Part shown: positions 50,330 through 58,847 of the stretch, piece after piece
How positions within the stretch are numbered: position 1 is the first letter of the stretch
Layout: every line of letters starts with the position of its first letter
From: Thermoflexaceae bacterium
Lineage (GTDB): Bacteria > Chloroflexota > Dehalococcoidia > Tepidiformales > Tepidiformaceae
Direction of reading: 5' to 3'
Assembly (NCBI GenBank): GCA_015075555.1
Contig: JABTUD010000001.1
Location: 620,001-684,000, forward strand
DNA: 64,000 bases
Notes under the pieces: generated by a model
The model's input: only the letters and a program-made list of their open reading frames with translations
Told to the model about the DNA's origin: nothing
Databases searched by the model: none
Made by a program: the position numbers and the translations under genes

Positions 50330-51496
50330 TCAGGCGCGGGGAAGGCCCAGCCCGCGCGTGGCGATGATGTTGCGCTGGATTTCGCTCGTACCGCCCTCGA
50401 TGGTGTTGGCGATCGAGCGGAGGTACATGTACTTCACGCGCCCCCGCATGGGACCGGCCGCCGCCTCGCTGCGGCCATCGAGCTGGCCCCACATGCCGAG
50501 CATGTGCATCCCGGTGCGGTAGATGCGCTGGTTCAGCTCAGTGGTGAAGAGCTTGGCGACGCTGGCCTCGTGGCCCGGGGGAACGCCTTCCTTCGCCTGC
50601 ATGGAGACGATCTTGTAGCTCATCATGGTGGCCACACCTGCCTCAACGAAGCGCTCCACGAGCTCGGAACGAAGCGCGGAGTTGTGGCCAAGCGTGCTCT
50701 GGCCGTCACCAACGTGTTCCCGTGCAAACCTGACCAGGTCTTCGACCGTCTGGCGAGCGCCGATGGCCGAGCCGATATTGGAGCGTTCGAAGCTGAGCGT
50801 TGTCTGCGCCAGGTACCAGCCACGGTTTTCCTCGCCGATGATGTTCTCGCGCGGGATGCGTACATCTTCGAAGAAGACCTCGTTGAACTCGTGCGTCCCG
50901 GCGGCGTTGATGAGCGGCCGCACGGTCAGTCCGGGCGATTTCATGTCGACGATGAAGTAGGTGATGCCGCGGTGCTTGGGCGCGTCCGGGTCGGTGCGGG
51001 CGAGGAGGATCATCCACTTCGAGACGTGCCCGCCAGAAGTCCAGATCTTCTGGCCGTTGACGACGAAGTCGTCGCCATCGCGAACGGCGCGGGTCTGCAG
51101 AGCCGCCAGGTCGGACCCGGCGCCAGGCTCGCTATAGCCCTGGCACCAGATGACCTCGCCGCTGAGGATCTCGGGCAGGTACTTCTGCTTCTGCTCCTCG
51201 GTACCGTGCACGATGAGGGTGGGGCCGGCAAAGCCGGTGGCGATTCCGCCCGGGCGTGGGGCGCGCGCTTCGGCGAGCTCGCTGTTGAAGATGAACTGCT
51301 CCATCACGCTCATGCCGGCGCCACCGTATTCCACCGGCCACGCGGGCGCGATCCAGCGGCGGGCAGCGAGCTTCTTCATGAAGTCGCGGTTGCCCGCGAA
51401 TGGGTTTTCGGGCTGAGTCTGTGGCGCCTCCTTTTCGATGAAGGAGCGCACCTCAGCGCGGAACACCGCCTCTTCGGGCGTGTCTTTGAATTCCAT
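50330..51496 (-). CDS. Acyl-CoA dehydrogenase
   Basis: 388 residues. GYSEPGAGSDLAAL is the FAD/substrate motif, NGQKIWTSGGHVSKWMILLARTD is split by the usual Trp, and the C-terminal ANTIEGGTSEIQRNIIATRGLGLPR holds a Glu near the catalytic position. The best resemblance is to FadE enzymes of steroid and cyclic-acid degradation. GAGGTG precedes the ATG and a TAGAAT box lies about 40 bases upstream. It is convergent with the CoA transferase operon but likely in the same pathway. Confidence 0.9.
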   Translation of the reverse strand: MEFKDTPEEAVFRAEVRSFIEKEAPQTQPENPFAGNRDFMKKLAARRWIAPAWPVEYGGAGMSVMEQFIFNSELAEARAPRPGGIATGFAGPTLIVHGTEEQKQKYLPEILSGEVIWCQGYSEPGAGSDLAALQTRAVRDGDDFVVNGQKIWTSGGHVSKWMILLARTDPDAPKHRGITYFIVDMKSPGLTVRPLINAAGTHEFNEVFFEDVRIPRENIIGEENRGWYLAQTTLSFERSNIGSAIGARQTVEDLVRFAREHVGDGQSTLGHNSALRSELVERFVEAGVATMMSYKIVSMQAKEGVPPGHEASVAKLFTTELNQRIYRTGMHMLGMWGQLDGRSEAAAGPMRGRVKYMYLRSIANTIEGGTSEIQRNIIATRGLGLPRA

Positions 51497-51545
51497 TGGG
51501 CACCTCGTGATGGGGAATATGTGCCGCGATTCTAACCGGAAACCG

Positions 51546-52073
51546 CTACCCGTGCGCCTGGCTCGCCTGTTCCTTGAGCCGTACCACGCGCTGGCACGGC
51601 AGTCCCCTTGCCTTGAGGCATGTCACCGGCTCGGGGGTTTCGATGGGGAGACCCATAGCCTCATGCCAGCCTTCGATGCGGTCCAGCACCGCACACTCGT
51701 AGGCGTTGGCCATCCCGGCTTTGGTGATGTTGGCCTCGACGTAGCAGTTGCCCACGCTCTCTTCATAGGAGTGCTCATCGATCTGCCGGAGCTTCATGTC
51801 AATGAGCGCGTCAGGAACGTAGACGTTTCTGCCTGCCTGCATGAAACCAATGAACTCGGCTACTGTCGTTGGCCGTGCTGAGCCGAGCGCTGTCGCCAGC
51901 CGGTAGGCTTCGATCGCTCCAACTGGCTTCACCGCCGCACGGTTGAGCCTGTTGGCCGCCTCGATGCCAAATTCCATGGCGACGGCGGCGTACCACTTGG
52001 CGTCGTGGGAGTACCACGTGCGGCGAATGAGGTCCTCCCGGGCCTCGGGGGAGAGAGAAAGCTCCTTGCTCAT
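51546..52073 (-). CDS. Small protein, DUF6125-like
   Basis: 175 residues. RTWYSHDAKWYAAVAMEFGIEAANRLNR near the N-terminus and the later GNCYVEANITKAGMANAYECAVLDRI resemble a family common in Dehalococcoidia-like genomes that I know as DUF6125, distantly like L-2-amino-thiazoline-4-carboxylate hydrolase. Three cysteines (GNCY, YECA, VTCLKA) plus LPCQ may bind metal. Function unknown. AAGGAGG lies eight bases before the ATG, and a strong hairpin sits in its leader at 52107-52147. Confidence 0.7.
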   Translation of the reverse strand: MSKELSLSPEAREDLIRRTWYSHDAKWYAAVAMEFGIEAANRLNRAAVKPVGAIEAYRLATALGSARPTTVAEFIGFMQAGRNVYVPDALIDMKLRQIDEHSYEESVGNCYVEANITKAGMANAYECAVLDRIEGWHEAMGLPIETPEPVTCLKARGLPCQRVVRLKEQASQAHG

Positions 52074-52106
52074 GACAGATGCCTCCTTCGCTGTTGTTCA
52101 ACTGAG

Positions 52107-52147
52107 AGAGCCCGGCAGACCGCCGGGTGGACGGTTTGCCGGGCTCT
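52107..52147 (-). promoter_or_regulatory. Leader hairpin of the DUF6125-like gene
   Basis: 11-base perfect stem AGAGCCCGGCA / TGCCGGGCTCT with a 19-base loop that could fold further. It lies in a divergent gap, where no transcript needs to end, so it may be an attenuator or an mRNA-stabilising 5' structure. Confidence 0.5.
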
Positions 52148-52236
52148 GGGTTCGGGACCTCTGGCCTCAGTTATTGTGAAAGGCGAGTCACTATTCTCAA
52201 TCTACTGTGGCCGGCCCTGCCTGTCAACTGCTCCGG

Positions 52237-52272
52237 TATGATCACCCCGTGCGCAGACGCGCGCCGAGGTGA
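52237..52272 (+). promoter_or_regulatory. -10 box and leaderless mini-frame before the PPOX gene
   Basis: TATGAT (52237-52242), six bases, then GTG opening a 7-codon frame (MRRRAPR) whose TGA at 52270-52272 overlaps the GTG start of the PPOX gene (GTGA). Either a leaderless coupled mini-frame or simply a short leader. Confidence 0.4.
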
Positions 52273-52754
52273 CCGTGGCAACGTGGCAGGACCTTTCTGA
52301 AAGCGCACCAGAACTGGCGAAGCTGGTGGCGGACCGCTTCGCTTCGACCGGGCTGGTGATGCTTGGCACGGTCCGGGCCAACGGCTGGCCTCGCATAACG
52401 CCGATTGAATACACAATATGGCAGGGTGCGCTGGTCCTGGGCGGGATGTGGCAATCGAAGAAATGCCTCGACCTGCTTCGCGACGGGCGCTGCACGCTGC
52501 ACAGCACCACTTCCGATAAGAACGGGCAACAGGGCGACGCCAAGCTATACGGGTATGCAACGCCCCTTGCTCCCGAGAGAGAGGAGGGCTACTGGGAGCA
52601 CATCTACTCACTTTTGAACTGGCGCCCCGAGGGCCCGGCGCATGTCTTCACCATCGAGATTCAATCGGCTGCCTACGTTGTCTTTGACCAGGGGAGCATG
52701 CGGTTACTGCGCTGGCCGGGGCCGCTGGAATGGAAGGTCACCCACTCCCACTGA
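52269..52754 (+). CDS. Pyridoxamine 5'-phosphate oxidase (PPOX)-fold protein
   Basis: 161 residues. Split beta-barrel of flavin/F420-binding enzymes: GLVMLGTVRANGWPRITPIEY then LVLGGMWQSKKCLDLLRD are the N-terminal family segments. These enzymes bind FMN, F420 or haem; which one cannot be told. The GTG at 52269 (or 52275) is in frame. Convergent with the Uma2 gene. Confidence 0.83.
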   Translation: MTVATWQDLSESAPELAKLVADRFASTGLVMLGTVRANGWPRITPIEYTIWQGALVLGGMWQSKKCLDLLRDGRCTLHSTTSDKNGQQGDAKLYGYATPLAPEREEGYWEHIYSLLNWRPEGPAHVFTIEIQSAAYVVFDQGSMRLLRWPGPLEWKVTHSH

Positions 52755-52770
52755 CCGCCGGCCGGGGAAT

Positions 52771-53337
52771 TCAGGGCGTCATTGACGCAAACAGGTCGTC
52801 GAGGTCGACCGAGAACCCGGGAAGCACCCTCTCTGCAGTGATGCTGCCCGGCGCCCGGTAAACGCCGGTCATCCCATCAGAGCCGTCGACCCGGACGGTA
52901 CGAGTCTCGGGGTCCACAACCCAGACAAGCCGGACTCCTGCCACCCGATAGAAGTCAAGGCGGTCCAGGACCCGCATGGGACGGTCATCGTGTAAGAGCA
53001 CTTCGATCGCGAAGTCCGGGACGATCTCAATGGGCCCGCGACGGAAGGCGTCCATCTCAGTTGGAAGCCGCTCCCTGAGGGTCACGTGAACGTCCGGCAG
53101 ATAAGACCGCCCGGCAGATCGCGAGACGTGGCGTACTTCGGTCCCAACCCGGCCTTGGCCCGTCCTTCGCATATGGTCCAGCAAACACGCGTAAAGGTAG
53201 CCGGCGAGATCACTATGATTCCAGCTGGGCGCTACCCTGGGAACTACCTCGCCGTCGATGGGCTCGGATGGCGGCTCGGTTCCAGGCATGGCAAGGAACT
53301 CATCGAGTGTGACCTCGTTCGAATGACCATGGCACAA
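52771..53337 (-). CDS. Uma2 family endonuclease (DUF820)
   Basis: 188 residues with the PD-(D/E)xK-like fold: PIDGEVVPRVAPSWNHSDLA, YLPDVHVTL, VPDFAIEVL, then YRVAGVRLVWVVDP. Members are putative nucleases, abundant in cyanobacteria and Chloroflexota, role unknown. The start is uncertain: TTG at 53337 is the most reasonable, because the first ATG would remove the conserved N-terminal helix. It begins 13 bases after the GNAT gene. Confidence 0.8.
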   Translation of the reverse strand: MCHGHSNEVTLDEFLAMPGTEPPSEPIDGEVVPRVAPSWNHSDLAGYLYACLLDHMRRTGQGRVGTEVRHVSRSAGRSYLPDVHVTLRERLPTEMDAFRRGPIEIVPDFAIEVLLHDDRPMRVLDRLDFYRVAGVRLVWVVDPETRTVRVDGSDGMTGVYRAPGSITAERVLPGFSVDLDDLFASMTP

Positions 53338-53350
53338 GTATGCCGTTGCC

Positions 53351-53989
53351 CTATTGCGGCTTGCGCCACATGAGCCAGATCTTCGGGCCGCCGTGCGGCA
53401 CAATCATCTCTGCCGTTACGCGGAAGCCGTGCCGCTCGTACAGCGGCAGGTTCTTCTCTTTCGAGCTTTCGAGGTAGGCGGGCGTGCCCTCGCGGTCACA
53501 GCGATCGAGCACCGGCCTGAGCAGCGCCGAGCCGACGCCCTTTCCCTGGTGGGGGGTGTCGGTGCCCAGCACGAAGAGGTACCAGTGCGGAGTGGAGGGG
53601 TGCTTCTTCTCGACCGCATCAATGCCGTGCAGGACCTTCGGCGCGCGCCGAAGGGTGACGGCGCGGAGCATGGCGGGGAGGAGCATGAGCTGCTGCAGGG
53701 TGCCCATCTTCCAGCGGCCGGGCGGCGCCCAGAGGGCTGCACCCTGGAGGCCGGCGGTGGTATAGACCTCTCCGTGGGGGAGGCTTATCTTTTCCAGCTC
53801 AACGCGATGCATGTGAGCCATGCGCTCCTCGCGCCGCTCGTCCTGGGCAACAAACCAGTTCGCCATGGGATCATCGTCGAAGGCGCGGGCGAGAACACCC
53901 GTGAGCGCGGGCACATCGGCGGGCCCGGCCTTTCTCACTTCGATGCTGAGTGGCGCCTGCGATGCATTGACGGCCTCCACCTGCGTCAT
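53351..53989 (-). CDS. GNAT family N-acetyltransferase
   Basis: 212 residues. The acetyl-CoA loop is HQGKGVGSALLRPVLDRC; EVYTTAGLQGAALWAPPG and PAYLESSKEKNLPLYERHGF complete the typical small-molecule acetyltransferase fold. Acceptor unknown. Start ATG with AGGTG upstream; divergent from the class V aminotransferase. Confidence 0.88.
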   Translation of the reverse strand: MTQVEAVNASQAPLSIEVRKAGPADVPALTGVLARAFDDDPMANWFVAQDERREERMAHMHRVELEKISLPHGEVYTTAGLQGAALWAPPGRWKMGTLQQLMLLPAMLRAVTLRRAPKVLHGIDAVEKKHPSTPHWYLFVLGTDTPHQGKGVGSALLRPVLDRCDREGTPAYLESSKEKNLPLYERHGFRVTAEMIVPHGGPKIWLMWRKPQ

Positions 53990-54038
53990 CCTGGTTCACC
54001 TCCGGCTTTCCTGGGGCGACCTCTGCCCGGCTAACGGC

Positions 54039-54044
54039 TAGCAT
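54039..54044 (+). promoter_or_regulatory. -10 box of leaderless aminotransferase gene
   Basis: TAGCAT, 7 bases before the ATG at 54052; no Shine-Dalgarno. Confidence 0.5.
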
Positions 54045-54051
54045 AGTGCGC

Positions 54052-55233
54052 ATGTCAACAGCCAGCGCGTTCAACCCACCGCCTCGCATCCTGATGGGGC
54101 CGGGACCAAGCGGCGCCAACCCGCGCGTGATCCGTGCGATGGGCGCACCGCTCCTTGGCCACCTGGACCCGGAGTTCCTGCGCATCATGGACCAGTGCCG
54201 CGACATGTTGCGCCGGGTGATGCGAACCTCGAACCAGGTCACCCTGGCCACGCCCGGAACCGGCACGAGCGGCATGGAAGCGGCGGTGATGAACCTGGTG
54301 GAGCCAGGCGACAACGCCGTCATTGGAGTCTGCGGCTACTTCGGGGAGCGGGTGGCGCAGATGGCAGAGCGCGCGGGCGGCACGGTGACCCGGGTAAGCG
54401 CGCCATGGGGCTCGCCCGTGAGCCCCGGCGCGTTCGCTGGGGCCGTCCGGGAAGCGGGCAAGGTGAAGCTGGCCGGCATCGTCCATGCCGAGACCTCGAC
54501 GGGGGTGCAGACGCCTGTCGAGCCGTTTGCGGCGATTGCCCGTGATGCAGGCGCGCTGCTGCTGGTGGACTGCGTCACCTCCCTCGGCGGGGTGCCGGTC
54601 GAGGTAGACCGCTGGGGTGCAGACGCTGTCTACTCGGGCACGCAGAAGTGCCTTTCCGCACCGCCCGGCGTGGCGCCGATTACGTTCTCGGAGCGGGCCT
54701 GGTCGGCGGTGAGGGCCCGCGAAACACCGTGCAATTCGTGGTACCTCGATATGTCTTTGCTCGAGGCGTACTGGGACGAGCGGCGCGCCTACCATCACAC
54801 GGCGCCGATCTCCATGATCTACGCGCTGCACGAGGCGCTCGCCCTTGTGCTGGAAGAGGGGATGGAAGCGCGATGGGCGCGACACGAGCGCAACGGGCGG
54901 GCGCTCCAGGCCGGCCTCGAGGCGATGGGCCTCACCCTTCACGCCCAGGAGGGGTACCGGTTGCCCGTGCTCACCACCGTCCGCATTCCCGATGGCGTGA
55001 ACGATGCTGAAGTGCGCGGGGCGCTGCTTCGGCGCAACGGGATCGAAATCGGCGGCGGGCTTGGCGAGCTCAAGGGCCGCGTCTGGCGGGTCGGGCTCAT
55101 GGGAGAGTCCTCCACAGCCGGGAATGTGCTGCTCTTTCTCTCTGCGCTCGGCCGCATCCTGCGAGAGCAGGGGTTCCGGGCGGACGTGCGCGGGGCAGTG
55201 TCGGCAGCGGAATCACGGTTGGCGGGAGACTGA
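54052..55233 (+). CDS. Class V aminotransferase (alanine-glyoxylate / serine-pyruvate type)
   Basis: 393 residues, PLP enzyme. Lys199 in YSGTQKCLSAPPG is the Schiff-base lysine; LMGPGPSGANPRV at the N-terminus and TPGTGTSGMEAAVMNL match alanine-glyoxylate aminotransferases, which also use serine, pyruvate or phosphonate-type substrates. No neighbour suggests the pathway. It is followed 4 bases later by the sugar dehydrogenase gene. Confidence 0.9.
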   Translation: MSTASAFNPPPRILMGPGPSGANPRVIRAMGAPLLGHLDPEFLRIMDQCRDMLRRVMRTSNQVTLATPGTGTSGMEAAVMNLVEPGDNAVIGVCGYFGERVAQMAERAGGTVTRVSAPWGSPVSPGAFAGAVREAGKVKLAGIVHAETSTGVQTPVEPFAAIARDAGALLLVDCVTSLGGVPVEVDRWGADAVYSGTQKCLSAPPGVAPITFSERAWSAVRARETPCNSWYLDMSLLEAYWDERRAYHHTAPISMIYALHEALALVLEEGMEARWARHERNGRALQAGLEAMGLTLHAQEGYRLPVLTTVRIPDGVNDAEVRGALLRRNGIEIGGGLGELKGRVWRVGLMGESSTAGNVLLFLSALGRILREQGFRADVRGAVSAAESRLAGD

Positions 55234-55237
55234 CCCG

Positions 55238-56506
55238 GTGCGCCTCAGCGGACGTATTGCGGCCGCTTGCGTTCTGGGGCTTCTGCTCGCCGCTGGATGC
55301 TCAGGCGCCGATTCGCCCGTGGCGCCTGACGAGTCAGCTACAGCCCCCGGCACCGTCGATGCTACGGCGACCCCTCCGGGCCCGGCGCCAGCGACGCAGG
55401 AAGGGCCACCGAAGGTCCGCTTCGAGATTGCCTTCGCTGGCCTGCCCAGGCTGGAAAGGCCGGTCGCAATGGTCCAGATCCCGGGCCAGGAGCGGATGCT
55501 GGTCGCGCTGCAGGACGGCCGGGTCCTGTCGTTCGCCATGGCCCCGGCGCCGGGCACGCTCAGCACCGTCCTCGACCACCGGCAGAAGACATCACGTGAC
55601 GGCAACGAAGAGGGCCTGCTGGGGATGATCCTCGACCCGGCGTTCGACCGCAATGGCTTTCTCTATGCGTACTACAGTGCCGTGGGTGGGGCACGGCGCA
55701 CCGTCCTGTCGCGCTTTAGCACCGCTGGAACGGGCGAGAACCTGCGCGTAGACCCCGCCAGCGAGCTCCAGATCCTCGAGGTGCCGCAACCGTATCCAAA
55801 CCATAAGGGTGGCGCACTCGCCTTTGGTCCCGATGGGATGCTCTACCTGGGGCTCGGCGACGGTGGCTCGGGCGGGGACCCGCAGGGCAACGGCCAGGAC
55901 ATCACCCGGAACCTGCTGGGCAGCATCATCCGGATCGACGTGCGCAATGCGACGAAGGAGCGCCCGTACACAGCCCCGCCCGACAACCCGTTTGCGAGCG
56001 GAGCAGGGGGCGCCCGCAAGGAGACCTGGGCCTACGGCCTCCGCAATCCGTGGCGGTTCAGCTTCGACCGCGCAACCGGTGGCATGTGGGCGGGCGATGT
56101 CGGCCAGAACGCCCGGGAAGAGATCGACCTTATCGAAAAGGGCCGCAACTACGGCTGGAACGTGATGGAAGGCGTCAGCTGCTACCGGCCAGCAAACGGT
56201 TGCTCACGCGAAGGCCTTACCCTGCCAGTGGCCGACTACGCCCAGGATGGCGGCGGGTGTTCGGTGACCGGGGGGTACGTCTACCGGGGGAAGGCGCTGC
56301 CCGCTCTTCGCGGCTGGTATGTCTACGCCGACTTTTGCAGCGGCGCGGCCTGGGCGTTCGACACGCAGGGCGCCACCCATGGCAGCAACCCGCCGGTGAC
56401 AGTCCTCCGCGCAAGCGGACCAAGCATCGCCTCGTTTGCAGAGGACTCGGCCGGCGAACTCTACGTGCTGTGCTTCGACGGGAAGATCTACCGGCTCGTC
56501 CCGTGA
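55238..56506 (+). CDS. PQQ-dependent sugar dehydrogenase-like lipoprotein
   Basis: 422 residues. Lipoprotein signal: VLGLLLAAGCSG with the lipobox Cys, then a Thr/Pro-rich linker and a six-bladed propeller. PNHKGGALAFGPDG, LGDGGSGGDPQGNGQD, WAYGLRNPWRFSFD and AGDVGQNAREEIDLI are the soluble glucose dehydrogenase/Asd motifs with the active His and Arg. Oxidises aldoses outside the membrane with PQQ. GGGAG precedes the GTG by nine bases. Confidence 0.9.
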   Translation: MRLSGRIAAACVLGLLLAAGCSGADSPVAPDESATAPGTVDATATPPGPAPATQEGPPKVRFEIAFAGLPRLERPVAMVQIPGQERMLVALQDGRVLSFAMAPAPGTLSTVLDHRQKTSRDGNEEGLLGMILDPAFDRNGFLYAYYSAVGGARRTVLSRFSTAGTGENLRVDPASELQILEVPQPYPNHKGGALAFGPDGMLYLGLGDGGSGGDPQGNGQDITRNLLGSIIRIDVRNATKERPYTAPPDNPFASGAGGARKETWAYGLRNPWRFSFDRATGGMWAGDVGQNAREEIDLIEKGRNYGWNVMEGVSCYRPANGCSREGLTLPVADYAQDGGGCSVTGGYVYRGKALPALRGWYVYADFCSGAAWAFDTQGATHGSNPPVTVLRASGPSIASFAEDSAGELYVLCFDGKIYRLVP

Positions 56507-56510
56507 CCCG

Positions 56511-57782
56511 TCAGTCTGGCGAGACCGGCCTGCCGACGCCCATGTAGCGCGCGCCCACGGCCTCAATCGCCTCGCGGTCGAGGGCGTTTCGCGCATCCAC
56601 CACGAGCGAGGCGACAGTCCGCCAGTCCAGCGCGCGATAGGCCCGGTGGCTGGCATGGACCACAGCAACGTCGTAGCCCTGAAGGGGCTCCGGCGCGGGG
56701 TCGAAACCGAGCTCTCGCACCCCCTCGTCGCTCAGGAGCGCATCGTGGCCATGTACAACGGCCCCGCGGGCACGGAACTCCCGCAGGAGGTCCACGGCGT
56801 TCGTATGGTGTGTGACGGCAACATCGGGCCTGAAAGTGAGGCCGAAGATGACCACGCGCTTCCCGGCGAGGCCGCCGAGCAGCTCTTCGACGCGTGTTGC
56901 AACGTAGCCCGGCATCGCGTCATTGACGCTGCGGCCAAGGGCGGCGAGCTGGCTGGGCCCCTCACCCTGGATGAGGAAGCGCGGGTACACGGGGATGCAG
57001 TGTCCGCCAACACCCGTCCCCGGGACGTGGAGGTGGCAGTAGGGCTGGCTGTTGGCAGCGCGGATGACTTCGCTGATATCAACCTCAAAGACGTCCGCCA
57101 CCCGGGCGAGCTCGTTGGCGAGCGCTATGTTCAGGTCGCGGTAGACACCTTCGCTGAGCTTGCTGAGCTCGGCAGCCTCAGCGCTCGAGAGCTGCAGAAC
57201 TTCGACGCCAAGAGCCTCGCGAAAGAAGCTTGCCGCGCGGTCACCGCCCCTGGCGTCGACACCACCAACGATCTTGGGGTACTTGACCAGGTCCTCGATG
57301 ACGCGCCCCATCAGCAGCCGCTCGGGGCTGAAGGCGACCGAGAAGTCCCGGCCGAGGCGCAGGCCCCCACCTTCCAATCGGGGCGCCAGTTCGCGGCGGG
57401 TTGTCCCAACCGGCAGGGTGGTATCGAAAACACAGAGGGCGCCGGGCTTCAGGCCCCGGGCGACGTCTGCAGCGGCGGCGAACAACGAATTGAGGTCGGC
57501 CCGGCCCGTGGCGTCGACATCGACAGCGACGGTGAAAAGAACGGTATCGCAATCGGCGACGGCGCCGGCCGTGCTGGTTGTGGCCCTGAGGTTCCCCGTC
57601 CGGACAGCGTCGCGCAGGAGATCAGTGAGGCCGGCCTCATCGGGGATCGGGTTTTCGCCGCGATTGACCTGCTCAACCCGTTCTGCACTGATGTCGCATC
57701 CGAACACGGTGTGGCCGGTGGCCGCCAGCTTTGCCGCCAGGGGCAGGCCAATGCGCCCGATTCCTATCACGGCGATGTTCAA
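56511..57782 (-). CDS. UDP-N-acetylhexosamine 6-dehydrogenase (WecC/WbpA-like)
   Basis: 423 residues, NAD enzyme. Oxidises C6 of a UDP-HexNAc to the uronic acid. IGIGRIGLPLAAKLAATGH binds NAD; FDTTLPVGTT and SPERLLMGR follow; Cys262 in GVGGHCIPVYP is the catalytic thiol. The chain has the length of UDP-ManNAc/GlcNAc dehydrogenases. In the operon order it is the first step of a UDP-GlcNAc(3NAc)A route. Its ATG overlaps the next upstream gene stop as ATGA (57779-57782). Confidence 0.92.
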   Translation of the reverse strand: MNIAVIGIGRIGLPLAAKLAATGHTVFGCDISAERVEQVNRGENPIPDEAGLTDLLRDAVRTGNLRATTSTAGAVADCDTVLFTVAVDVDATGRADLNSLFAAAADVARGLKPGALCVFDTTLPVGTTRRELAPRLEGGGLRLGRDFSVAFSPERLLMGRVIEDLVKYPKIVGGVDARGGDRAASFFREALGVEVLQLSSAEAAELSKLSEGVYRDLNIALANELARVADVFEVDISEVIRAANSQPYCHLHVPGTGVGGHCIPVYPRFLIQGEGPSQLAALGRSVNDAMPGYVATRVEELLGGLAGKRVVIFGLTFRPDVAVTHHTNAVDLLREFRARGAVVHGHDALLSDEGVRELGFDPAPEPLQGYDVAVVHASHRAYRALDWRTVASLVVDARNALDREAIEAVGARYMGVGRPVSPD

Positions 57783-58792
57783 TGAGGCGCCACCCCTTCG
57801 CTCACCACGACGGGCGTACCGGCGCGCGCGGACGCCACGAGCGCCTCGGCAACGGCAAGGGCGGCGATGCCGTCGCGGGCGTCCACAGGTGCGGGCAGAC
57901 CTCCTGCAACGGCATCCCTGAAAGCCTCGAGTTCGACCCGCAGGGGTTCGCGGTTGTTGATCGGATATCGGGTCATCGGCCCCTCGGTAACGCTCGCGAT
58001 CAAACCTTCCCTGGCGGCAGCCGCATAGTTCTCGTAGAACGCGAGCGACTGGAGCGCATAGTCGGCGACGAACATCCCCTTTTCACAGAGGACGGTGAGA
58101 GTCCGTTCCTTGGTGGGGGTGAGCCAGTTGATATCGAGCAGGCCGAGGACGCCACTGCGAAAGTGGAGCATCCCGGCGAAGAGATCCTCATTGCCGGTGG
58201 CGATATGGCTCTGCGCTTCAGCGTAGACACGTTCCACTTCGTCGCCAAGCAAATAACGCATTATGTCGATATCATGCGGCGCCAGGTCATGGATGACCCC
58301 AACATCGCGGATGCGATGCGGGAAGGGCCCCACGCGACGGGCGCGTATCTGCAGCACCCTTCCCCCCTGGCCGGCATCGAGCCGCGCTTTCAGCTCCCGG
58401 ATGGCGGGGTTGAAGCGCTCGATATGGCCGACCATCAGTGCCACCCCGCGAGCCTCCGCAGCAGCTGCGATGCGAGCGGCCGCAGGCACGTCCGCGGCGA
58501 TGGGCTTTTCGACCAGGACGTTCGCGCCAGCGCCAATCACCTGCAGGGCCACGGTCTCGTGGAGGCCGGTGGGCACGACCACGGAAACCATCTCGGGAGT
58601 AGTCCCGGCAAGCAACGCGGCGATGCCAGTGAACCCGGGAAAGGCCCGGTTTGCGGTGGCCTTCGCAACGCGCTCCGGGTCCGAATCGGCCACCCCAACA
58701 AGCGCCACTCCGGGGAGCTCTGAGAGGACGCGAGCGTGGTTGGCGCCCATTGAGCCGAGCCCGATGACCGCGGCGCGAAGGGGGCTTTTCAT
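57779..58792 (-). CDS. Gfo/Idh/MocA oxidoreductase, WlbA-like 3-dehydrogenase
   Basis: 337 residues. AVIGLGSMGANHARVLSELPGV binds NAD; VEKPIAAD holds the EKP motif and HDLAPHDIDIMRYLLGD the catalytic His region. WlbA/WbpB enzymes oxidise C3 of UDP-GlcNAcA. The ATG at 58792 has no Shine-Dalgarno but a TACCCT box 7 bases upstream, so an internal leaderless promoter is possible; a GTG at 58828 is an alternative start. Confidence 0.88.
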   Translation of the reverse strand: MKSPLRAAVIGLGSMGANHARVLSELPGVALVGVADSDPERVAKATANRAFPGFTGIAALLAGTTPEMVSVVVPTGLHETVALQVIGAGANVLVEKPIAADVPAAARIAAAAEARGVALMVGHIERFNPAIRELKARLDAGQGGRVLQIRARRVGPFPHRIRDVGVIHDLAPHDIDIMRYLLGDEVERVYAEAQSHIATGNEDLFAGMLHFRSGVLGLLDINWLTPTKERTLTVLCEKGMFVADYALQSLAFYENYAAAAREGLIASVTEGPMTRYPINNREPLRVELEAFRDAVAGGLPAPVDARDGIAALAVAEALVASARAGTPVVVSEGVAPH

Positions 58793-58847
58793 TTCTTCGA
58801 GGGTATCCCGAAAGGCGGGAAGGCGCACGGGCTGGACGGAATGGCGG

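Noticed and set aside
52771-53337. Restriction-modification or defence island around the Uma2 nuclease
   Set aside because: No methyltransferase, toxin, helicase or other defence gene is adjacent; Uma2 proteins often occur singly.
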